DNA of 64,000 bases from Myxococcus xanthus (GCF_013116825.1 NZ_JABFNS010000009.1:1-64000), one strand, 5' to 3'. Counted from the stretch's first letter, positions 13,108-23,984 are shown. A program made the numbers and translations. The notes: generated by a model from the letters alone, not told the origin.

Positions 13108-13746
13108 GTGTACGCCACGGTGGCCGACATGCGCGCCGAGGGCGTCACACCGGCCATGGCGGGCGACACCCGCCTGGCCGTCCTCCTCGACGAGGCGACG
13201 CGCACCATCGACAAGGTGACGGGGTGGCACTTCGAGCCGCGCGCGGCGACGTTGCACCTCGACGGGCGCGGCACTCCGTCCCTCTGGCTGCCGGCGCCGC
13301 CCATTCGCCTCTACCGCCTGGCGCTGTACGGGGCGGACGTGTCCTTCTCGAAGGAGCGCCTGGTGGTGGTGGGTGCCCCGGTGGGCCCGGGCTTTGATGG
13401 GCCCCGCCTCACCTTTCGCCACGGGCGCGTCTTCCCGCGCGGCGAGGGCAACGTCACGGTGGGCGCACGCTGGGGCTACACCGAGGCGGACGGGACGCCG
13501 GAGGGGCGCACGCCGCTCGCCATCCGCCGCGCGTGCATGCTCCTCGTCCTGCGCAGCCTCTCGCCCTTGGCGGACGAAGACTCGTTGGAGGAGCGCACGC
13601 GCTGGCGCGTGGTGGAAGAGAGGACGCGCGAGCAGAGCTACCGCCTCGACAGTGTCCGCCCCTCCGTGCGGCCTCTCACCGGAGAGCCGGAGGTGGACAC
13701 CCTCCTCGCCCCCTACGTGAAGCCCTCCTTGCCCGGGGCGGCCTGA
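13108..13746 (+). CDS. Head-tail connector (gp6/gp15-like)
   Basis: The 212-residue protein begins with a helical segment typical of small head-tail adaptors ([31 protein letters not shown]) and has a beta-rich middle ([11 protein letters not shown]-like: [17 protein letters not shown]). This layout matches phage head-tail connector proteins that dock under the portal. GTG start one base after the upstream stop; the end overlaps the next ATG. Assignment is by layout and position. Confidence 0.6.
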   Translation: MYATVADMRAEGVTPAMAGDTRLAVLLDEATRTIDKVTGWHFEPRAATLHLDGRGTPSLWLPAPPIRLYRLALYGADVSFSKERLVVVGAPVGPGFDGPRLTFRHGRVFPRGEGNVTVGARWGYTEADGTPEGRTPLAIRRACMLLVLRSLSPLADEDSLEERTRWRVVEERTREQSYRLDSVRPSVRPLTGEPEVDTLLAPYVKPSLPGAA

Positions 13747-14270
13747 TGAGGGGCAGGCTCATCTTCCCCTTCCTCGCGGAGCTGCACCGCCTGGACACCA
13801 CCGCCATGGCGGGCCCCGGTCCGGGCCCCCATGCCAGCGGGTACGACGCGGACTTCCGCGAGCCGGTGCTGGTGGACGCGGACGACGACGGCCTGGCCGA
13901 AGCCTTCCGTCGCGAATTTCCGCCCGTGCGTGTCCCCTGCCAGGTGGAGCCGGATGCCTTTGAGTCATTGCGCATGACTCCTTCCGGCAACAGCCCTCGG
14001 ACGAGCTTCGAACTCGTCTTTCACTTCCGCGACTTGGAGCGCCTCGGCCTCGTCGACGCGGCCACGGGCGACGCCCTCATCCGCCCCAGCGACAGATTGG
14101 GCGCCCTCTACGACGTCGCGGGCGCCCTCGTGCAGGCCGTGAGGACGCCTCCCGGCCTGTACGTCACCGAGGCGCGCCCCACGGGCTTCGGCCTCCACCG
14201 CCGGAGGCCTCGCCGCAACCTCCTTCTCGTCACCTTCAACGACAGACCCCAAGCCCGAGGACTCGCATGA
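13746..14270 (+). CDS. Hypothetical head-closure-like protein
   Basis: The 174-residue protein has N-terminal [18 protein letters not shown] and a beta-rich body, in the position and size range of phage head-closure/stopper proteins that follow the connector. Start overlaps the previous stop (TGATG) and the end overlaps the next gene (ATGA). Function is inferred from position only. Confidence 0.5.
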   Translation: MRGRLIFPFLAELHRLDTTAMAGPGPGPHASGYDADFREPVLVDADDDGLAEAFRREFPPVRVPCQVEPDAFESLRMTPSGNSPRTSFELVFHFRDLERLGLVDAATGDALIRPSDRLGALYDVAGALVQAVRTPPGLYVTEARPTGFGLHRRRPRRNLLLVTFNDRPQARGLA

Positions 14271-14590
14271 AAGCACTCCTACTCACCCCACTGCTCGCCA
14301 CCGCCCTCCTCACCCGCTGCCGCGCGCCGGACGGGTGCGCGCCGGTGTCCACCCGCTGCGCCGGCAACGTCGCCGAAGTCTGCAATGGCGACGGCAACTG
14401 GCAGACGCTGGCCGACTGCAACGCCGTCAGCGAGCACAGCAACGCCGCCTTCACCTGCGCCTACGTCAACGAGGAGGGCGTCGCCGGCCACACCTGCCTG
14501 CCCGCCACCGTGGACGCGGGCACCGTCAACGCCGGCACCGTGGACGCGGGCACGGATGACGCTGGCGCCACGGAAGGCGGTGTCCTGTGA
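14267..14590 (+). CDS. Small secreted/lipoprotein-like Cys-rich protein
   Basis: The 107-residue protein has a hydrophobic signal (MKALLLTPLLATALLTRC) with a Cys at residue 18 in a poor lipobox, then six more Cys in the arrangement STRCAGNVAEVCNGDGNWQT ... DC, a pattern common in myxobacterial secreted proteins. Its C-terminus repeats DAGT/NAGT units. A secreted small protein encoded amid head-tail connector genes is unusual; surface lipoproteins in prophages often block superinfection, which is a hypothesis here. Coupled to both neighbours by 4-base overlaps. Confidence 0.6.
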   Translation: MKALLLTPLLATALLTRCRAPDGCAPVSTRCAGNVAEVCNGDGNWQTLADCNAVSEHSNAAFTCAYVNEEGVAGHTCLPATVDAGTVNAGTVDAGTDDAGATEGGVL

Positions 14591-15228
14591 AGGGTTACCT
14601 CCAGTCCCTGCCTGGCGTGGGCGCCCTCTTCCAGCGCGACATCCAACCCGCCGAGGTGTGGGCCTTCTACCAGCACATGCAGTCGCGCCTGCGCACCAAG
14701 ACTGCCAACAAGGCCGACTCCCTCGAGATGCAGTTGGCGGCCGAGGCGCTGCAGCGCATGGGCATCCTCGACAGGCAGCGCTTCCTGGAGAAGTACGCCA
14801 CCACCGTGGGCCGCACCCTCTACCTGCCCTTCGAGGTGGGTGTGCCGAAGGGGGGCTGGGACTTGTGGGCCCAGGTGGTGGTGTGCGTCCACGAGCACCA
14901 GCACGTCGTCCAGCACGACGAAGAGGGCCCCAGCTACGAGCTGGCCTACCTCACCAGCGCCTCTTCGCGCGCCCGCTACGAGGCCGAGGCGTACACCTGC
15001 AACCTGGAGCTGCACTTCTGGCGCTACGGCACCCTGCCCGCTGTGCGCCCCATCGCCGAGGGACTCAAGAACTACGGCTGCCGGCCCGAAGACGTGGAAG
15101 TCGCCGCCCACACCCTGGCCCTCACCTCGGTGTCCGTCCGCCACGGCGCGGTGGTGAGCGAGGCCACGCACGTGGCCCTCGAGTGGCTCAACTCGCACGT
15201 CCCCCACCTGCGGGCGAAGAAGGGCTGA
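14587..15228 (+). CDS. Zincin-like metallopeptidase domain protein
   Basis: The 213-residue protein has an HExxH motif in [18 protein letters not shown], followed about 25 residues later by RYEAEAYTC, where the Glu could be the third zinc ligand. No signal peptide is visible. HExxH alone is weak evidence, but the hydrophobic run before it and the downstream Glu fit a gluzincin helix. GTG start overlapping the lipoprotein stop (GTGA). Its role could be tail-tip or host-protein processing; unknown. Confidence 0.55.
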   Translation: MKGYLQSLPGVGALFQRDIQPAEVWAFYQHMQSRLRTKTANKADSLEMQLAAEALQRMGILDRQRFLEKYATTVGRTLYLPFEVGVPKGGWDLWAQVVVCVHEHQHVVQHDEEGPSYELAYLTSASSRARYEAEAYTCNLELHFWRYGTLPAVRPIAEGLKNYGCRPEDVEVAAHTLALTSVSVRHGAVVSEATHVALEWLNSHVPHLRAKKG

Positions 15229-15235
15229 GACTCCC

Positions 15236-15841
15236 ATGGCCGTCTCGCGCACCGGAGACTGGGCTCGGGCCCGCCAACTGCTGGCGGCGGGCTCGTCGCG
15301 CCTTGAGGGGGCGATGCAGACGGCCTTGCGCCAGGAGGCGCACGCCCTGCGCAAGGAGGTGGTGCAGGGCCTCACGCAGCAGGCGCCTGGTGGTGAGCCG
15401 CTCCGCCCGCCTTCGCCCCTCACGCTGGCGGCGCGCCAGCTCGCCGGTTTCAACGGGACGAAGGCCCTCCTCGTCTCCGCGGCGCTGCGCAACTCCATCT
15501 CCGTCGTCGTGGAGGGTGACGAGGCCTTCATCGGTGTGTCCCGCTCGGCGAAGGGGCCTGACGGCGATTCCCTCGTCGACGTGGCGCAACTCCAGGAGTA
15601 CGGAGGTCCGCCCGTCGTCATCCCCATGACGCCGAAGATGCGGCGCTTCCTCTTCGCGCTGCTCCGCCAGGCCGGCCTGGCCGGCCAGTCGCGAAACAGC
15701 GGCAGGGGGCGCGGAGTGGTTGTGACGCAGACGCCCGCGCGGCCCTTCCTGCGGCCCGCCTTCGCACGCTTTCGCCAGGGCGCCAGCCGCCGCTTCCTCG
15801 CGCGCGTCGCGAGGGAGCTGGGCCTCGGAGGGCCCGGGTAA
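15236..15841 (+). CDS. Phage virion morphogenesis/tail completion protein
   Basis: The 201-residue protein has an N-terminal helix, a central [15 protein letters not shown] strand region, EYGG, and a basic C-terminus with [12 protein letters not shown]. This is the layout of the phage virion morphogenesis family (Mu gpG / P2 gpS-like), whose proteins finish the tail tip that joins the head. It sits between connector and sheath genes as expected, and ends at the start of the next ATG (TAATG). Confidence 0.65.
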   Translation: MAVSRTGDWARARQLLAAGSSRLEGAMQTALRQEAHALRKEVVQGLTQQAPGGEPLRPPSPLTLAARQLAGFNGTKALLVSAALRNSISVVVEGDEAFIGVSRSAKGPDGDSLVDVAQLQEYGGPPVVIPMTPKMRRFLFALLRQAGLAGQSRNSGRGRGVVVTQTPARPFLRPAFARFRQGASRRFLARVARELGLGGPG

Positions 15842-16743
15842 TGGCCGTCCCCTCTCTCACCTCCGTGATGCCCACCTCGGGCCCCACCAGTGGCGGCGAC
15901 ATTCTCCGCCTCGCCGGCACGGGCTTCGCCGCGCGGGTAGCCGTGCGCCTGGGTGGACTGCGCGCGGAGGTGCTCTCCGTGCGCCAGCAGTCGGGCGCCT
16001 CGCATGTCGACGTGAGGACGCCGCCCCATGAGGCAGGCACCGTCGAAGTGGAGCTGCTCAACCTCTCCGCGGGCGGGAATCCTGTTCCAGGTGAGGCCAC
16101 CGTCCTCCAGGGGGCGTACCGCTACCTGCGCCCTCGCGTCGCGAAGGAAGCGGCGCTCACCCGCCTCGTGCGCACGTTGCTGCGCGAGCTGAAGCAGCAG
16201 GTGGTGGCCAACGTCAGCGCCAGCGTCTCCGTCGACTACGACGACACGGTGGCGGACGGCCTCAACGTCATCGCCATGGCCTCGCTGCCCTCCGTGGTGC
16301 TGTCAGGCCCCACGCTGCGAGAGAGTCGTCGCTACTCCACCAACGTCTTGCACGAGGACGTCGTGCAGGGCCCCTCCGGCGCGGAGCTGGTGCGCAGGCG
16401 CCCCGCGTACACGGTGGACCTGGCCTTCACCCTCACGGTGGCCTCCGAGCGCACCGCCGAGCTCTTCAACCTCATGGCCGCCGTGGCCACCTTCCTCAAC
16501 CGCAACCGCTGGCTGACCATGCAGAGGGACGCAGAGGACGCCTCGCGAGGCACCGTGCGCTGGGAAATGGACGCGGACGGCGAGGTGCGCACGCAGCTCG
16601 GCAGCCGCGACGACGTGCGCGCCTTCACCTGGGGCCTGGTGGTGCGCGGCTTCGACGTCGACGAGGGCCTGCCCCTCGACATCGGCAAGGCCGTCGCCGG
16701 CACGCACCTCGAAACGGACTCTCTCTCTGGAGGCACCTCATGA
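15841..16743 (+). CDS. Tail protein with N-terminal IPT/TIG domain
   Basis: The 300-residue protein starts with an IPT/TIG immunoglobulin-like fold (PSLTSVMPTSGPTSGGD ... LAGTGF ... VRLGG). A roughly 190-residue domain follows (RTLLRELKQQVVANVSASVS onward, ending VRAFTWGLVVRGFDVDEG) that could be a tail terminator-type protein by position before the sheath. IPT/TIG domains usually mediate surface or carbohydrate contacts; finding one on a connector-position protein is uncommon. Overlaps neighbours at both ends. Confidence 0.55.
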   Translation: MAVPSLTSVMPTSGPTSGGDILRLAGTGFAARVAVRLGGLRAEVLSVRQQSGASHVDVRTPPHEAGTVEVELLNLSAGGNPVPGEATVLQGAYRYLRPRVAKEAALTRLVRTLLRELKQQVVANVSASVSVDYDDTVADGLNVIAMASLPSVVLSGPTLRESRRYSTNVLHEDVVQGPSGAELVRRRPAYTVDLAFTLTVASERTAELFNLMAAVATFLNRNRWLTMQRDAEDASRGTVRWEMDADGEVRTQLGSRDDVRAFTWGLVVRGFDVDEGLPLDIGKAVAGTHLETDSLSGGTS

Positions 16744-17069
16744 GCGTCGCCCTCACCAATGCCCTTGGCAGGCTCGTCACCTTCCTCCTGTCTCATGAGT
16801 CGTACTGCGTGGCGCGCGGCGAGTGCGCCTGCACCGTGCAGCCTGGCCGTGGCGGCCGGCGCCTGCCCTCCTCCCTCACCCTGGCCACGGGTGTGACGCT
16901 GGAGGACGTGCCCGAGGCCGCTCTCTCGGTGCCCGCAGTGGCTGCTGCCATTCGCCGGGGCGAAGTCGCCCTGAAGCGGCAAGCCCCTATGGCCCCGCCG
17001 TCGTCGCCCCCCTCTGCCGCGCCGGAGGTGTCGGCGCGCGCGTCCCGCAAGAAGCGAGGTGCCTCATGA
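16740..17069 (+). CDS. Hypothetical protein before tail sheath
   Basis: The 109-residue protein has a folded first 75 residues (containing two Cys, RGECACTVQPG) and a Pro/Ala/Ser-rich basic tail. It overlaps both neighbours by four bases (ATGA), so it is part of the tail operon. No family recognised. Confidence 0.55.
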   Translation: MSVALTNALGRLVTFLLSHESYCVARGECACTVQPGRGGRRLPSSLTLATGVTLEDVPEAALSVPAVAAAIRRGEVALKRQAPMAPPSSPPSAAPEVSARASRKKRGAS

Positions 17070-19283
17070 GTCGTGAGCTGCTGTCGTCGAAAATCGTCGT
17101 GGAGGAGGAGGAGCCGCGCGTCCGTGGCATTCCTTCCGTGCCCACCTCCGTGGCCGGCGCTGTGGGCCTGGCGGAGCGCGGCCCCATCGGCCAGGCCGTG
17201 CTGTGCACCTCCTTCGAGGAGTACCAGGCCACCTTCGGCGGCTTCACGCCGGACTCCGATTTGGCCCTCGCCGCCATGGGCTTCTTCGAGCAGGGCGGCA
17301 GCCACCTCTGGGCGGTGCGCACCGTCCACTACGAGGACGCCTCCGATTCCGAGTCGCACACGGCCACGCGCGCTGCGGCGGCCCTCACCACGGGTGGCGG
17401 GCCCACGCCCGCTGCCGTGCGCGGCACCCTGCGGCCTCCCTTCACCCTGGGAGACGGCCAGCACCTGGAGGTGTCCGCTAACGGCGCCGAGGCGGTGGAC
17501 ATCGTCTTCTCCGGCACCGCGGCTTCCGTCTCCGCGGGTCGCCCCGGCCCTTACACCCTCACCGCCGGGCAGTCGCTCCGCGTGCGCGTCGACGCCGGGC
17601 GGGACGTCTTCATCCCCTTCCTCGAGGAGTCCTTCGGCGACATCGCCCAGGCCACCGCCCAGGAGGTGGCCGCCGTCCTCAACGCCGGCCTCGTTGGGGG
17701 CCGCGCCCTCGTGGAAGACGGTGTGCTGAGAATCGCCAGCGACACCCAGGGCGCCGCCAGCCGCCTGGAAGTAGGCGACGAGGTGGCTGGCGACGTCTTC
17801 GGCTTCCCCGGCGGCCCCCAGGTGGGGAGCGGCAACGTCCAGAGTCTGCGCGCCGTGGAGCTGGCCGAGGTGCGTGCCCTCGTGGAAGCGGCCGTGGCGG
17901 GCGTCCGCGTGGCACCCTCCTCCCTGGGAGCCCTGCAGTTGCTCACCCAGTCCACGGGCCCTGGCGCCTCCTTGCGTGTGCAGGGAGACGCGGCCTCCGG
18001 GCTCGGACTGGACGCGATGCTGCACACCGGCGACGCCTCCGGCGACATCGACGTCCTTCTCCTGGAGGCCAAGGACGCGGGCGCTTACGCCAACCGCATC
18101 GAGGTGGAGGTGCGCCCCGCGACGAATGGCGCGCCCGACACCTTCGACGTCCTCGTCCTCGAGGACGGCGCTTACCGCGAGTCCTTCCCCAACCTCTCCT
18201 CGGCCCGGGGCGACGCACGCTACGTCGAGAGCGTCCTCAATGACGAGCGCACCGGCTCCACCTACGTCCGGGCCTTCATGGTGCAACCGGACGCGATTCC
18301 GGACGAGCAGACAGTGGCCCTCGCGGGCGGCGCGGACGGCCTCGTCGGCCTGGACGACACGGACTTCATCGGCTCGGAGGCCGGCCGGAGCGGCCTTTTA
18401 CGCGCTCGACGAAGTGCAGGACCTCTCCCTTCTCCTGGTGCCCGGGCGCGCCACGCCCGCCGTCCACAACGCCATGGTGCGCTACTGCGAGGTGGCGCGC
18501 GACGGCCTCGTCTTCGCCATCCTCGATTCGCCCGCGGGCTTCAGCGCCACGGACATCGTCTCCTACGTCTCGCAGGAGGCCGCCCTCGACGGCCTCTCTG
18601 AGCACGCGGCCCTCTACTGGCCCCGCGTCAAAGTGCTCAACCCTGCCCGCGGCGTCTTCGGCAATGTGGAGCAGCTCGTCGTCCCGCCCTCCGGCATCAT
18701 CGCCGGTGTCTTCGCGCGCAACGACAGCGCGCGCCCCGGTGGTGTGTATGAGGCTCCCGCAGGCATCGAATCCGGGCGCATGTTCGGCGTCCTCGGCTTC
18801 GAGTCCAAGGAAGCGCTGGACGAGAAGAAGCGGGACATCGTCTACCCTCGCCGCATCAACCCCCTCACCACCGGGCCCGGCCTGCCGCGCTTCATCGACG
18901 GCAGCCGCACGCTGAAGGCCAGCGGGAACTTCCCCTACGTCGCCGAGCGGCGCGGGGTGTCGTTCATCGAGCGCAGTCTCAAGGCGGGCCTGCAGTTCGC
19001 CCGGCACCGCAACAACACCGAGGGGCTGCGCGCTCAGGTGCGGCGCTCCATTGCCGCCTTCCTCCTCGCGCAGATGAAGAACGGGGCATTCCGCAGCCAG
19101 GAGCCCGCCAAGGCCTTCTTCGTCGACGTCTCGGACGCCCTCAACCCGCCGTCCGTCGTCTTCGCCGGCAAGCTGGTGGCGCGCATCGGGCTCGCCACCA
19201 ACAAGCCCGCCGAGTTCATCGTCCTGCGCATCGCCCAGGACACCCGCGCCCTCGAAGCCGAGCTGGCTTCGGCGGGCCTGTGA
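17066..19283 (+). pseudogene. Contractile tail sheath, frame broken at 18398
   Basis: The N-terminus (VRGIPSVPTSVAGAVGLAERG, GFFEQGGSHLWAVR) and C-terminus ([40 protein letters not shown]) match phage tail sheath proteins, which contract to drive the tube into the cell. Residues between about 110 and 350 form inserted domains. The frame from 17066 is correct to SEAGRSG, then breaks at GGC CTT TTA CG (18392-18402). The family sequence continues one base later as [16 protein letters not shown]. Removing one T, or a +1 shift on CTT-TTA-C, gives SGLYALDE, the usual sheath motif, and about 738 residues. The surrounding 10-mer GCCTTTTACG is identical to the terminase break. Confidence 0.9.
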
Positions 19284-19294
19284 GGAGCACCCCC

Positions 19295-19756
19295 ATGGCC
19301 ATCATCGGACAGCCGCGCAGCTTCCATAAGCGTTTCAAGTTCCTCTGTGAGGCTGACGGCCTCGGGCACTCGGGTTTCCAGAAGTGCTCCGAGCTGTCCG
19401 TCGAGGTCGCCAACGTCCAATACTTTGAGGGCGGCAGCCTCATCCCCAACAAGTCCCCGGGGCGCCTCACCTTCTCCGACGTCACCCTGGAGAGAGGCGC
19501 CACGCAGGACCATGAGCTCTTCGACTGGTTCCAGGATGTCGTGCACACCACCAGCGGCCTGGGCCTGCCGGACAGCCTCTACAAGCGCAACCTCGACATC
19601 GTCCAGCAAGACAGGGACGGCACCACGCTGCGTCGGTGGAGCCTCTCCCGCGCGTGGCCGGTGAAGTTCGTCGCGGGCGAGTGGGACAACGAGTCGGACG
19701 AGAACGTCATCGAAAGCGTCACCCTCACCTATGATTCCTTCGAGCTGGCCAAGTAG
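19295..19756 (+). CDS. Phage tail tube protein
   Basis: The 153-residue protein ([69 protein letters not shown]) matches the T4 gp19-type tail tube family of contractile phages. It forms the inner rigid tube, and directly following the sheath gene is the standard order. The ATG has GAGGA nine bases upstream; an earlier in-frame start has none. The next gene on this strand is 560 bp away because a minus-strand gene intervenes. Confidence 0.9.
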   Translation: MAIIGQPRSFHKRFKFLCEADGLGHSGFQKCSELSVEVANVQYFEGGSLIPNKSPGRLTFSDVTLERGATQDHELFDWFQDVVHTTSGLGLPDSLYKRNLDIVQQDRDGTTLRRWSLSRAWPVKFVAGEWDNESDENVIESVTLTYDSFELAK

Positions 19757-19759
19757 GCC

Positions 19760-20233
19760 TCAGTCACCGACGTAGCATCCGTGGGCCCTGCACGCGGGCG
19801 GGCGATTCCCATTCAACAGGGGCGCCCGCTCCGCCCATGAGCGAACAAGTTGATTCGCGAGCGTGACTTCGGCGCAGCGATCACACCAGTCCTTGCTCGT
19901 CCCCCAGCTCAGGTAGAGCGCCCCGGGGTACACCTTGTTGTCACGGCACCACCGCCAAAGCTTCTGCCCACCGCTGTGGTGCCCTGTCCCACCGTCGTAG
20001 AAGCCGTGCAGATCGGCGATGAGGTCGCCGATGCGCGTGCAGAATCGCTGGGACTCGCCAGTGTTGCTCCCCACGTAGAGCGGTTCGCATTCGGACCCGG
20101 GCGAGCCCGTCCACGCATACCGGGAGACGAGGTACACGCCACTCCCTGCTGGGGGCCAGGGCTGGTCCTCTTCCATGCACCGCGCCAGCAACTCTGAAAT
20201 CCGAAACGGTCCTGCCCAGACCAACGCGCTCAT
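19760..20233 (-). CDS. GIY-YIG-type nuclease-like cargo protein
   Basis: The 157-residue protein shows the GIY-YIG arrangement: GVY (32-34), YVG (53-55), an Arg on the following helix (R63 or R67 in [10 protein letters not shown]), the metal-binding Glu in [11 protein letters not shown] (E122) and the late Asn in PLLNGNRP (N141). The family cuts DNA, including homing endonucleases. It lies on the minus strand, converging with the tail tube gene and ending four bases from it. Its GGGGGAC ribosome site is just upstream. It interrupts an otherwise plus-strand tail operon, so it looks like a cargo or homing gene. Activity is not proved. Confidence 0.65.
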   Translation of the reverse strand: MSALVWAGPFRISELLARCMEEDQPWPPAGSGVYLVSRYAWTGSPGSECEPLYVGSNTGESQRFCTRIGDLIADLHGFYDGGTGHHSGGQKLWRWCRDNKVYPGALYLSWGTSKDWCDRCAEVTLANQLVRSWAERAPLLNGNRPPACRAHGCYVGD

Positions 20234-20267
20234 GAGTCCCCCACGCAGATTGGGTGCTGCGTCTGTC

Positions 20268-20300
20268 GATGTCCCCGATTTGGTGCCCGAGGCCTTTGTC
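20268..20300 (+). promoter_or_regulatory. Late element P3 (copy 3 of 5)
   Basis: GATGTCCCCGA starts at 20268 and GGCCTTTGTC at 20291, exactly the P1/P2/P5 register, with GGAGG six bases further and the ATG at 20321. It restarts transcription after the minus-strand GIY-YIG gene and heads the tape-measure/baseplate block. Confidence 0.75.
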
Positions 20301-20320
20301 CTTCTCGGAGGAAGGACGAC

Positions 20321-21094
20321 ATGGCGGACATCATCTCATGCCCCTCGGGGCTGACGGGCCGCATCCGCGGCATGAAGGTGCGTGAGGAGAGGATTCTCGC
20401 GGACAGGAAGTTGGCGAAGAGCGGCGGCCAGGTGGATGAGCTGCTCTCCGCGTGCTGGGAAGAGCTGCTGGAGGCGGGCCCCTACACCTTCACCGACGGG
20501 AAGGTGGACTGGGGCCAGGTGCTGCAGGGGGACCGCTTCTACGCGCTCCTCCAGGTGCGCGTCCTCACCTACGGCCCCGAGTACGTCTTCGCCGTCCCCT
20601 GCCAGAATGCCGCCTGCCGGGCCCGCATCGACTGGGAGCTGGATTTGACGCAGTTGCCGGTGCGCGCCCTCTCGGAGGCCAGCCGCGTGGCCTTCATGGC
20701 CAGTAACCGCTTCGAGACGACGCTGCCCGACGCCGGCAAGCGCGTGCGCTTCAAGCTGCTGACGGGTGAGGACGAGCGGCGGCTGCCGCAGTTGCAGCGC
20801 GCGGCGCCGGAGAAGCTGCTGTCCTCCGTTCTCGCCTACCGGGTGCAGGACGTCGACGGCGTGGACTCGCGCGACAAGCGCCGCTTCGTCGAGGACCTCA
20901 CGCTGCGCGACGCCGACTTCCTCGTCGATGAGTTCGACCGCGTCGACTGCGGCGTGGACACGACGCTCGAAGTCGAGTGCCCCGAGTGCTTCATGCGCCA
21001 GGAGGTGGAGCTCCCTTTCGACCGGGGCTTCTTCCTGCCGGGGCAAGCCCGGACAGCGAGGCGCCGGGAGCGCTCCACCTCTTCCCCAGCGTGA
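20321..21094 (+). CDS. Tail assembly/baseplate protein (T4 gp28-like)
   Basis: The 257-residue protein contains a paired Cys motif near the middle (CQNAAC) and a second near the end ([16 protein letters not shown]), with [13 protein letters not shown] between. This resembles the gp28-like assembly proteins found before the tape measure in contractile phages. The position before the tape measure is that of tail assembly chaperones. Its stop overlaps the GTG of the next ORF (GTGA), a place where many phages use a frameshift to join two chaperone frames; here simple coupling is sufficient. Confidence 0.65.
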   Translation: MADIISCPSGLTGRIRGMKVREERILADRKLAKSGGQVDELLSACWEELLEAGPYTFTDGKVDWGQVLQGDRFYALLQVRVLTYGPEYVFAVPCQNAACRARIDWELDLTQLPVRALSEASRVAFMASNRFETTLPDAGKRVRFKLLTGEDERRLPQLQRAAPEKLLSSVLAYRVQDVDGVDSRDKRRFVEDLTLRDADFLVDEFDRVDCGVDTTLEVECPECFMRQEVELPFDRGFFLPGQARTARRRERSTSSPA

Positions 21095-21282
21095 CGCTGG
21101 AGACGTGGCGCGAGGGCCTCTTCAACCTGTGCTGGCACCAGCACGGCGGCAGCGGCCTCGCAGCTCCCCTTGGTGACGCGCTGGAGCTGCCCACCTCGGA
21201 CAGGGACTGGCTCCTCGAGCGCATTGGCCAGCAACGCAGTCGCGAGGCGAAGGCCTTGGAGAAGTCCGCGAAGCGGAGGTAG
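21091..21282 (+). CDS. Small tail-assembly partner before tape measure
   Basis: The 63-residue product ([20 protein letters not shown] ... [20 protein letters not shown]) has the look of the short helical proteins that follow the gp28-like gene. The GTG overlaps the previous stop and no strong ribosome site is present, so translation probably depends on coupling. Confidence 0.6.
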   Translation: MTLETWREGLFNLCWHQHGGSGLAAPLGDALELPTSDRDWLLERIGQQRSREAKALEKSAKRR

Positions 21283-21285
21283 CGC

Positions 21286-23970
21286 GTGCTCAACAACCTC
21301 GGCCTGGGCTTCGTCTTCACGGCAAGAGACTTGGCCTCTGGCACCTTTCAGGGCGTGGAGCGCAACTTCATGAGCCTGGACAGGCGAGTGGGGTTGGGCA
21401 CCGCGCGTATTGAAACCGCCTTCCAGCGGCTCGGCGTGGCCATGGCCATCTTCACGGCCGGCGCCGTCACCGTGGGTGCATCCCTCTCGCTGGCCAACGC
21501 CGCCGGTGAGTTCGAGCAGGCCGTGGCGGGCGTGGCCGCCGTCTCTGGCGCCTCGGCCGAGGTGCTTGGGGAGCTACGTGACGCTGCCATCAAGGCAAGC
21601 CTCGCCACGCAATTCACGCCCACCGAGTCCGTGCTGGGCCTACGCGAACTTACCCAGGCCGGCTTCACCGCCGCCGAGGCCATGAAGCTGTTGGAGCCCG
21701 TACTCGACCTGGCCGGTGGCTCGCTGGGAGAGCTGACGCCCCAGGGCGCAGCGGGCCTCGCATCGCAGGCGATGAAGGCCTTCGGCATCTCCACCGACAA
21801 GGCCGCCCTCTCCGTCGACCAGATGCTCCAGGCCGTCAACGTCTTCGCCCTCAGCGCCAATGAGCTGCCCCTGGCCCTCGGCACCGCCGCCCGTGGTGCG
21901 CAGGCCATCAACCAGGAGCTGCCCGAGACACTCATCGCATTGGGGTTGGTGAAGAACGTCGTCCCCGGCGTGGAGAGAGCCTCCACCGCCGTGGCCGTGG
22001 CCATGGAGCGCATGGCGGACCCACAGGTGCAACAGCACCTGCGCGGCCTGGGCGTCGCCGTCACCGACTCCAGCGGCAACTTCCTCAGCTTCCTCGACAT
22101 TCTCGACAAGCTGTCGCCCGCCCTCAGTCGCATGACGGAGGCCCAGCGCTCTGCATTCCTGCTGAAGGCGTTCGGCCGCGAGGCGCTCGGTGGTGTGAAT
22201 GCCATCCTCACTCAGTTCACCAACGGCATTCGCAAAGACACCGGCGAAGTCGTCCGCGGCGCCGATGCCCTCGAGTACCTACGAGGCGCGTTCAAGAATG
22301 CGGGCGGCACGGCCGAGGCGTTCCGCAAGCAAATGCTGGACACCTATGAGGGGCAGAAGACGCTGCTGGCCGGCAACCTGGAGACGCTGGCCATCGTCCT
22401 CGGGGAGCCCTTTAGCCAGGTGTTGAAACCCCTCGTCACCCTCGTCGCCAGCGCAGTGCAGCAGGTGCTGGGTGTCTTCCAGGCCCTGCCCGGTCCGGTG
22501 AAGCGAGCCTTCGCAGCCTTCGCGCTCGGAGCTGGCGGACTGCTTACTCTCGTCGGCGCTGTCATCTCCGCGAAGGTGGGCCTGGCGCTGCTGGTGGTGG
22601 GCCTCAAGGTGCTGGGCCTCACGCTGGGCGGCCTCCTGGCCACGGTGCTTCCGGCCGTGGGCGCTGTCGTCCTCCTCGGCGTCGCCGTGGCGGGCCTCGC
22701 CTACGCCATCCGCAACAACCTCGGGGGCCTGGGCGACTTCGTCCAGCGTGTGCAAGAGCAGGTGACGCTCGCCTTCCGCGGCCTCGTCCAGCTCTTCGAG
22801 GACGGAGGCTTCTCCGGCGCGGTGCGGGAGGAGCTGGGCCGTGCGGAGAACGCCGGACTGAAGGACTTCCTAATCAACCTCTACCTGTGGGGCCATCGCC
22901 TCCACAGCTTCTTCTCCGGCATCGCCGACGGCTTCTCGGCCGGACTGGAGGCAGCGCGCCCCACCCTCGACGCCTTCCAGGCGACGCTGGGGCGGGTGGG
23001 CGAGGCGCTGGGCTTCCTCTCCGAGCGGGACGACGCGGCCACGGCCGCTGCGAAGTTCGCTGCCTTCGGCGACGCGGGGGCCACGGTGGGCCGCACCCTC
23101 GCCCGCGTCTTCGACTTCGTCGTCATGGGCATGACGGCCGGTGCAGAGGTGGCGGAAGGCCTGGCGGGCCAATGGCACTACATGAAGGCCGGCGTCGACG
23201 TCCTCCTGGGCAGCCTGGCGCACCTGGGCCGCGTCCTCGGCGGGGCACTCTCGGGCCTTTTTGGCACCTCCTCCGCTGTGCAGCAGGGCACCAGTGGGTG
23301 GACGCTCATGGGGGAAGCCATTGGGTTTGCCATCGGCAACATCACCACCGTCGTGGGCGTGTTGGTGTCCGCCGTCTCCCTCGTGGTGTCGGTGGTGGGG
23401 GGCATCCTCAACGCCGCCCTGGCGGCCTTCTCCGGCATCGTCGACGTCTTCTGGGGCGTGGTGTTGACGCTAAGCGGAGCCCTCACCGGCAACTGGGCCG
23501 AGGCGTGGACGGGCCTGAAGCTCATCGTCTTCGGGGTGGTGGACGCCATCTCCGGCGTCCTCTTGGAGTTGGTGGGCGCCATCCTCGGTGTCGTGGACGC
23601 CGTGGCGAGCCTCTTCGGCACGGACACCGGCCTCCAGCAAGCCCTGCGAACGGCTCGACTGGGCCTCCACCGGGACTTGTCCGTCGCCTTCGGCCTCGAG
23701 GACTCCCCCGGCTCGGCCCCGGCGCCCGTCGCCTCCACGGCCGCCACCTTGCCGGCGGAGTGGCCCCTGGAGTCCTCGTCCATGCCGGCGGTGGCCGCCC
23801 TCCAGGCCTCGCTACCCCAGGCAGAGGTGCTCTCTTCCCAGCCGGACGCGCCTCCCGCTGCGCCCGTCCTCGTCAGCGTGCAGGTGGACGGCGAGGTGCT
23901 TGCCCAGGCCACGGCGCGCGCCGAGAGGGACGCCGCCTCCCGCAGCTTCTCCCCCATGGCGTCTTACTGA
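21286..23970 (+). CDS. Tail tape measure protein
   Basis: The 894-residue protein is the longest in the prophage. It has long amphipathic and hydrophobic helical stretches (for example [20 protein letters not shown] near residue 460 and repeated [13 protein letters not shown] segments), a conserved N-terminal part ([36 protein letters not shown]) and a Pro/Ala-rich C-terminus. These are hallmarks of phage tape measure proteins, which set tail length and are ejected with DNA. GTG start three bases after the upstream stop. Confidence 0.9.
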   Translation: MLNNLGLGFVFTARDLASGTFQGVERNFMSLDRRVGLGTARIETAFQRLGVAMAIFTAGAVTVGASLSLANAAGEFEQAVAGVAAVSGASAEVLGELRDAAIKASLATQFTPTESVLGLRELTQAGFTAAEAMKLLEPVLDLAGGSLGELTPQGAAGLASQAMKAFGISTDKAALSVDQMLQAVNVFALSANELPLALGTAARGAQAINQELPETLIALGLVKNVVPGVERASTAVAVAMERMADPQVQQHLRGLGVAVTDSSGNFLSFLDILDKLSPALSRMTEAQRSAFLLKAFGREALGGVNAILTQFTNGIRKDTGEVVRGADALEYLRGAFKNAGGTAEAFRKQMLDTYEGQKTLLAGNLETLAIVLGEPFSQVLKPLVTLVASAVQQVLGVFQALPGPVKRAFAAFALGAGGLLTLVGAVISAKVGLALLVVGLKVLGLTLGGLLATVLPAVGAVVLLGVAVAGLAYAIRNNLGGLGDFVQRVQEQVTLAFRGLVQLFEDGGFSGAVREELGRAENAGLKDFLINLYLWGHRLHSFFSGIADGFSAGLEAARPTLDAFQATLGRVGEALGFLSERDDAATAAAKFAAFGDAGATVGRTLARVFDFVVMGMTAGAEVAEGLAGQWHYMKAGVDVLLGSLAHLGRVLGGALSGLFGTSSAVQQGTSGWTLMGEAIGFAIGNITTVVGVLVSAVSLVVSVVGGILNAALAAFSGIVDVFWGVVLTLSGALTGNWAEAWTGLKLIVFGVVDAISGVLLELVGAILGVVDAVASLFGTDTGLQQALRTARLGLHRDLSVAFGLEDSPGSAPAPVASTAATLPAEWPLESSSMPAVAALQASLPQAEVLSSQPDAPPAAPVLVSVQVDGEVLAQATARAERDAASRSFSPMASY

Positions 23971-23984
23971 AAGGCAGGCCCCAC

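Noticed and set aside
20321-21282. Programmed frameshift joining the two tail assembly frames
   Set aside because: No slippery heptamer is visible near the overlap and a GTGA start/stop coupling explains the arrangement; I kept them as two coupled genes.
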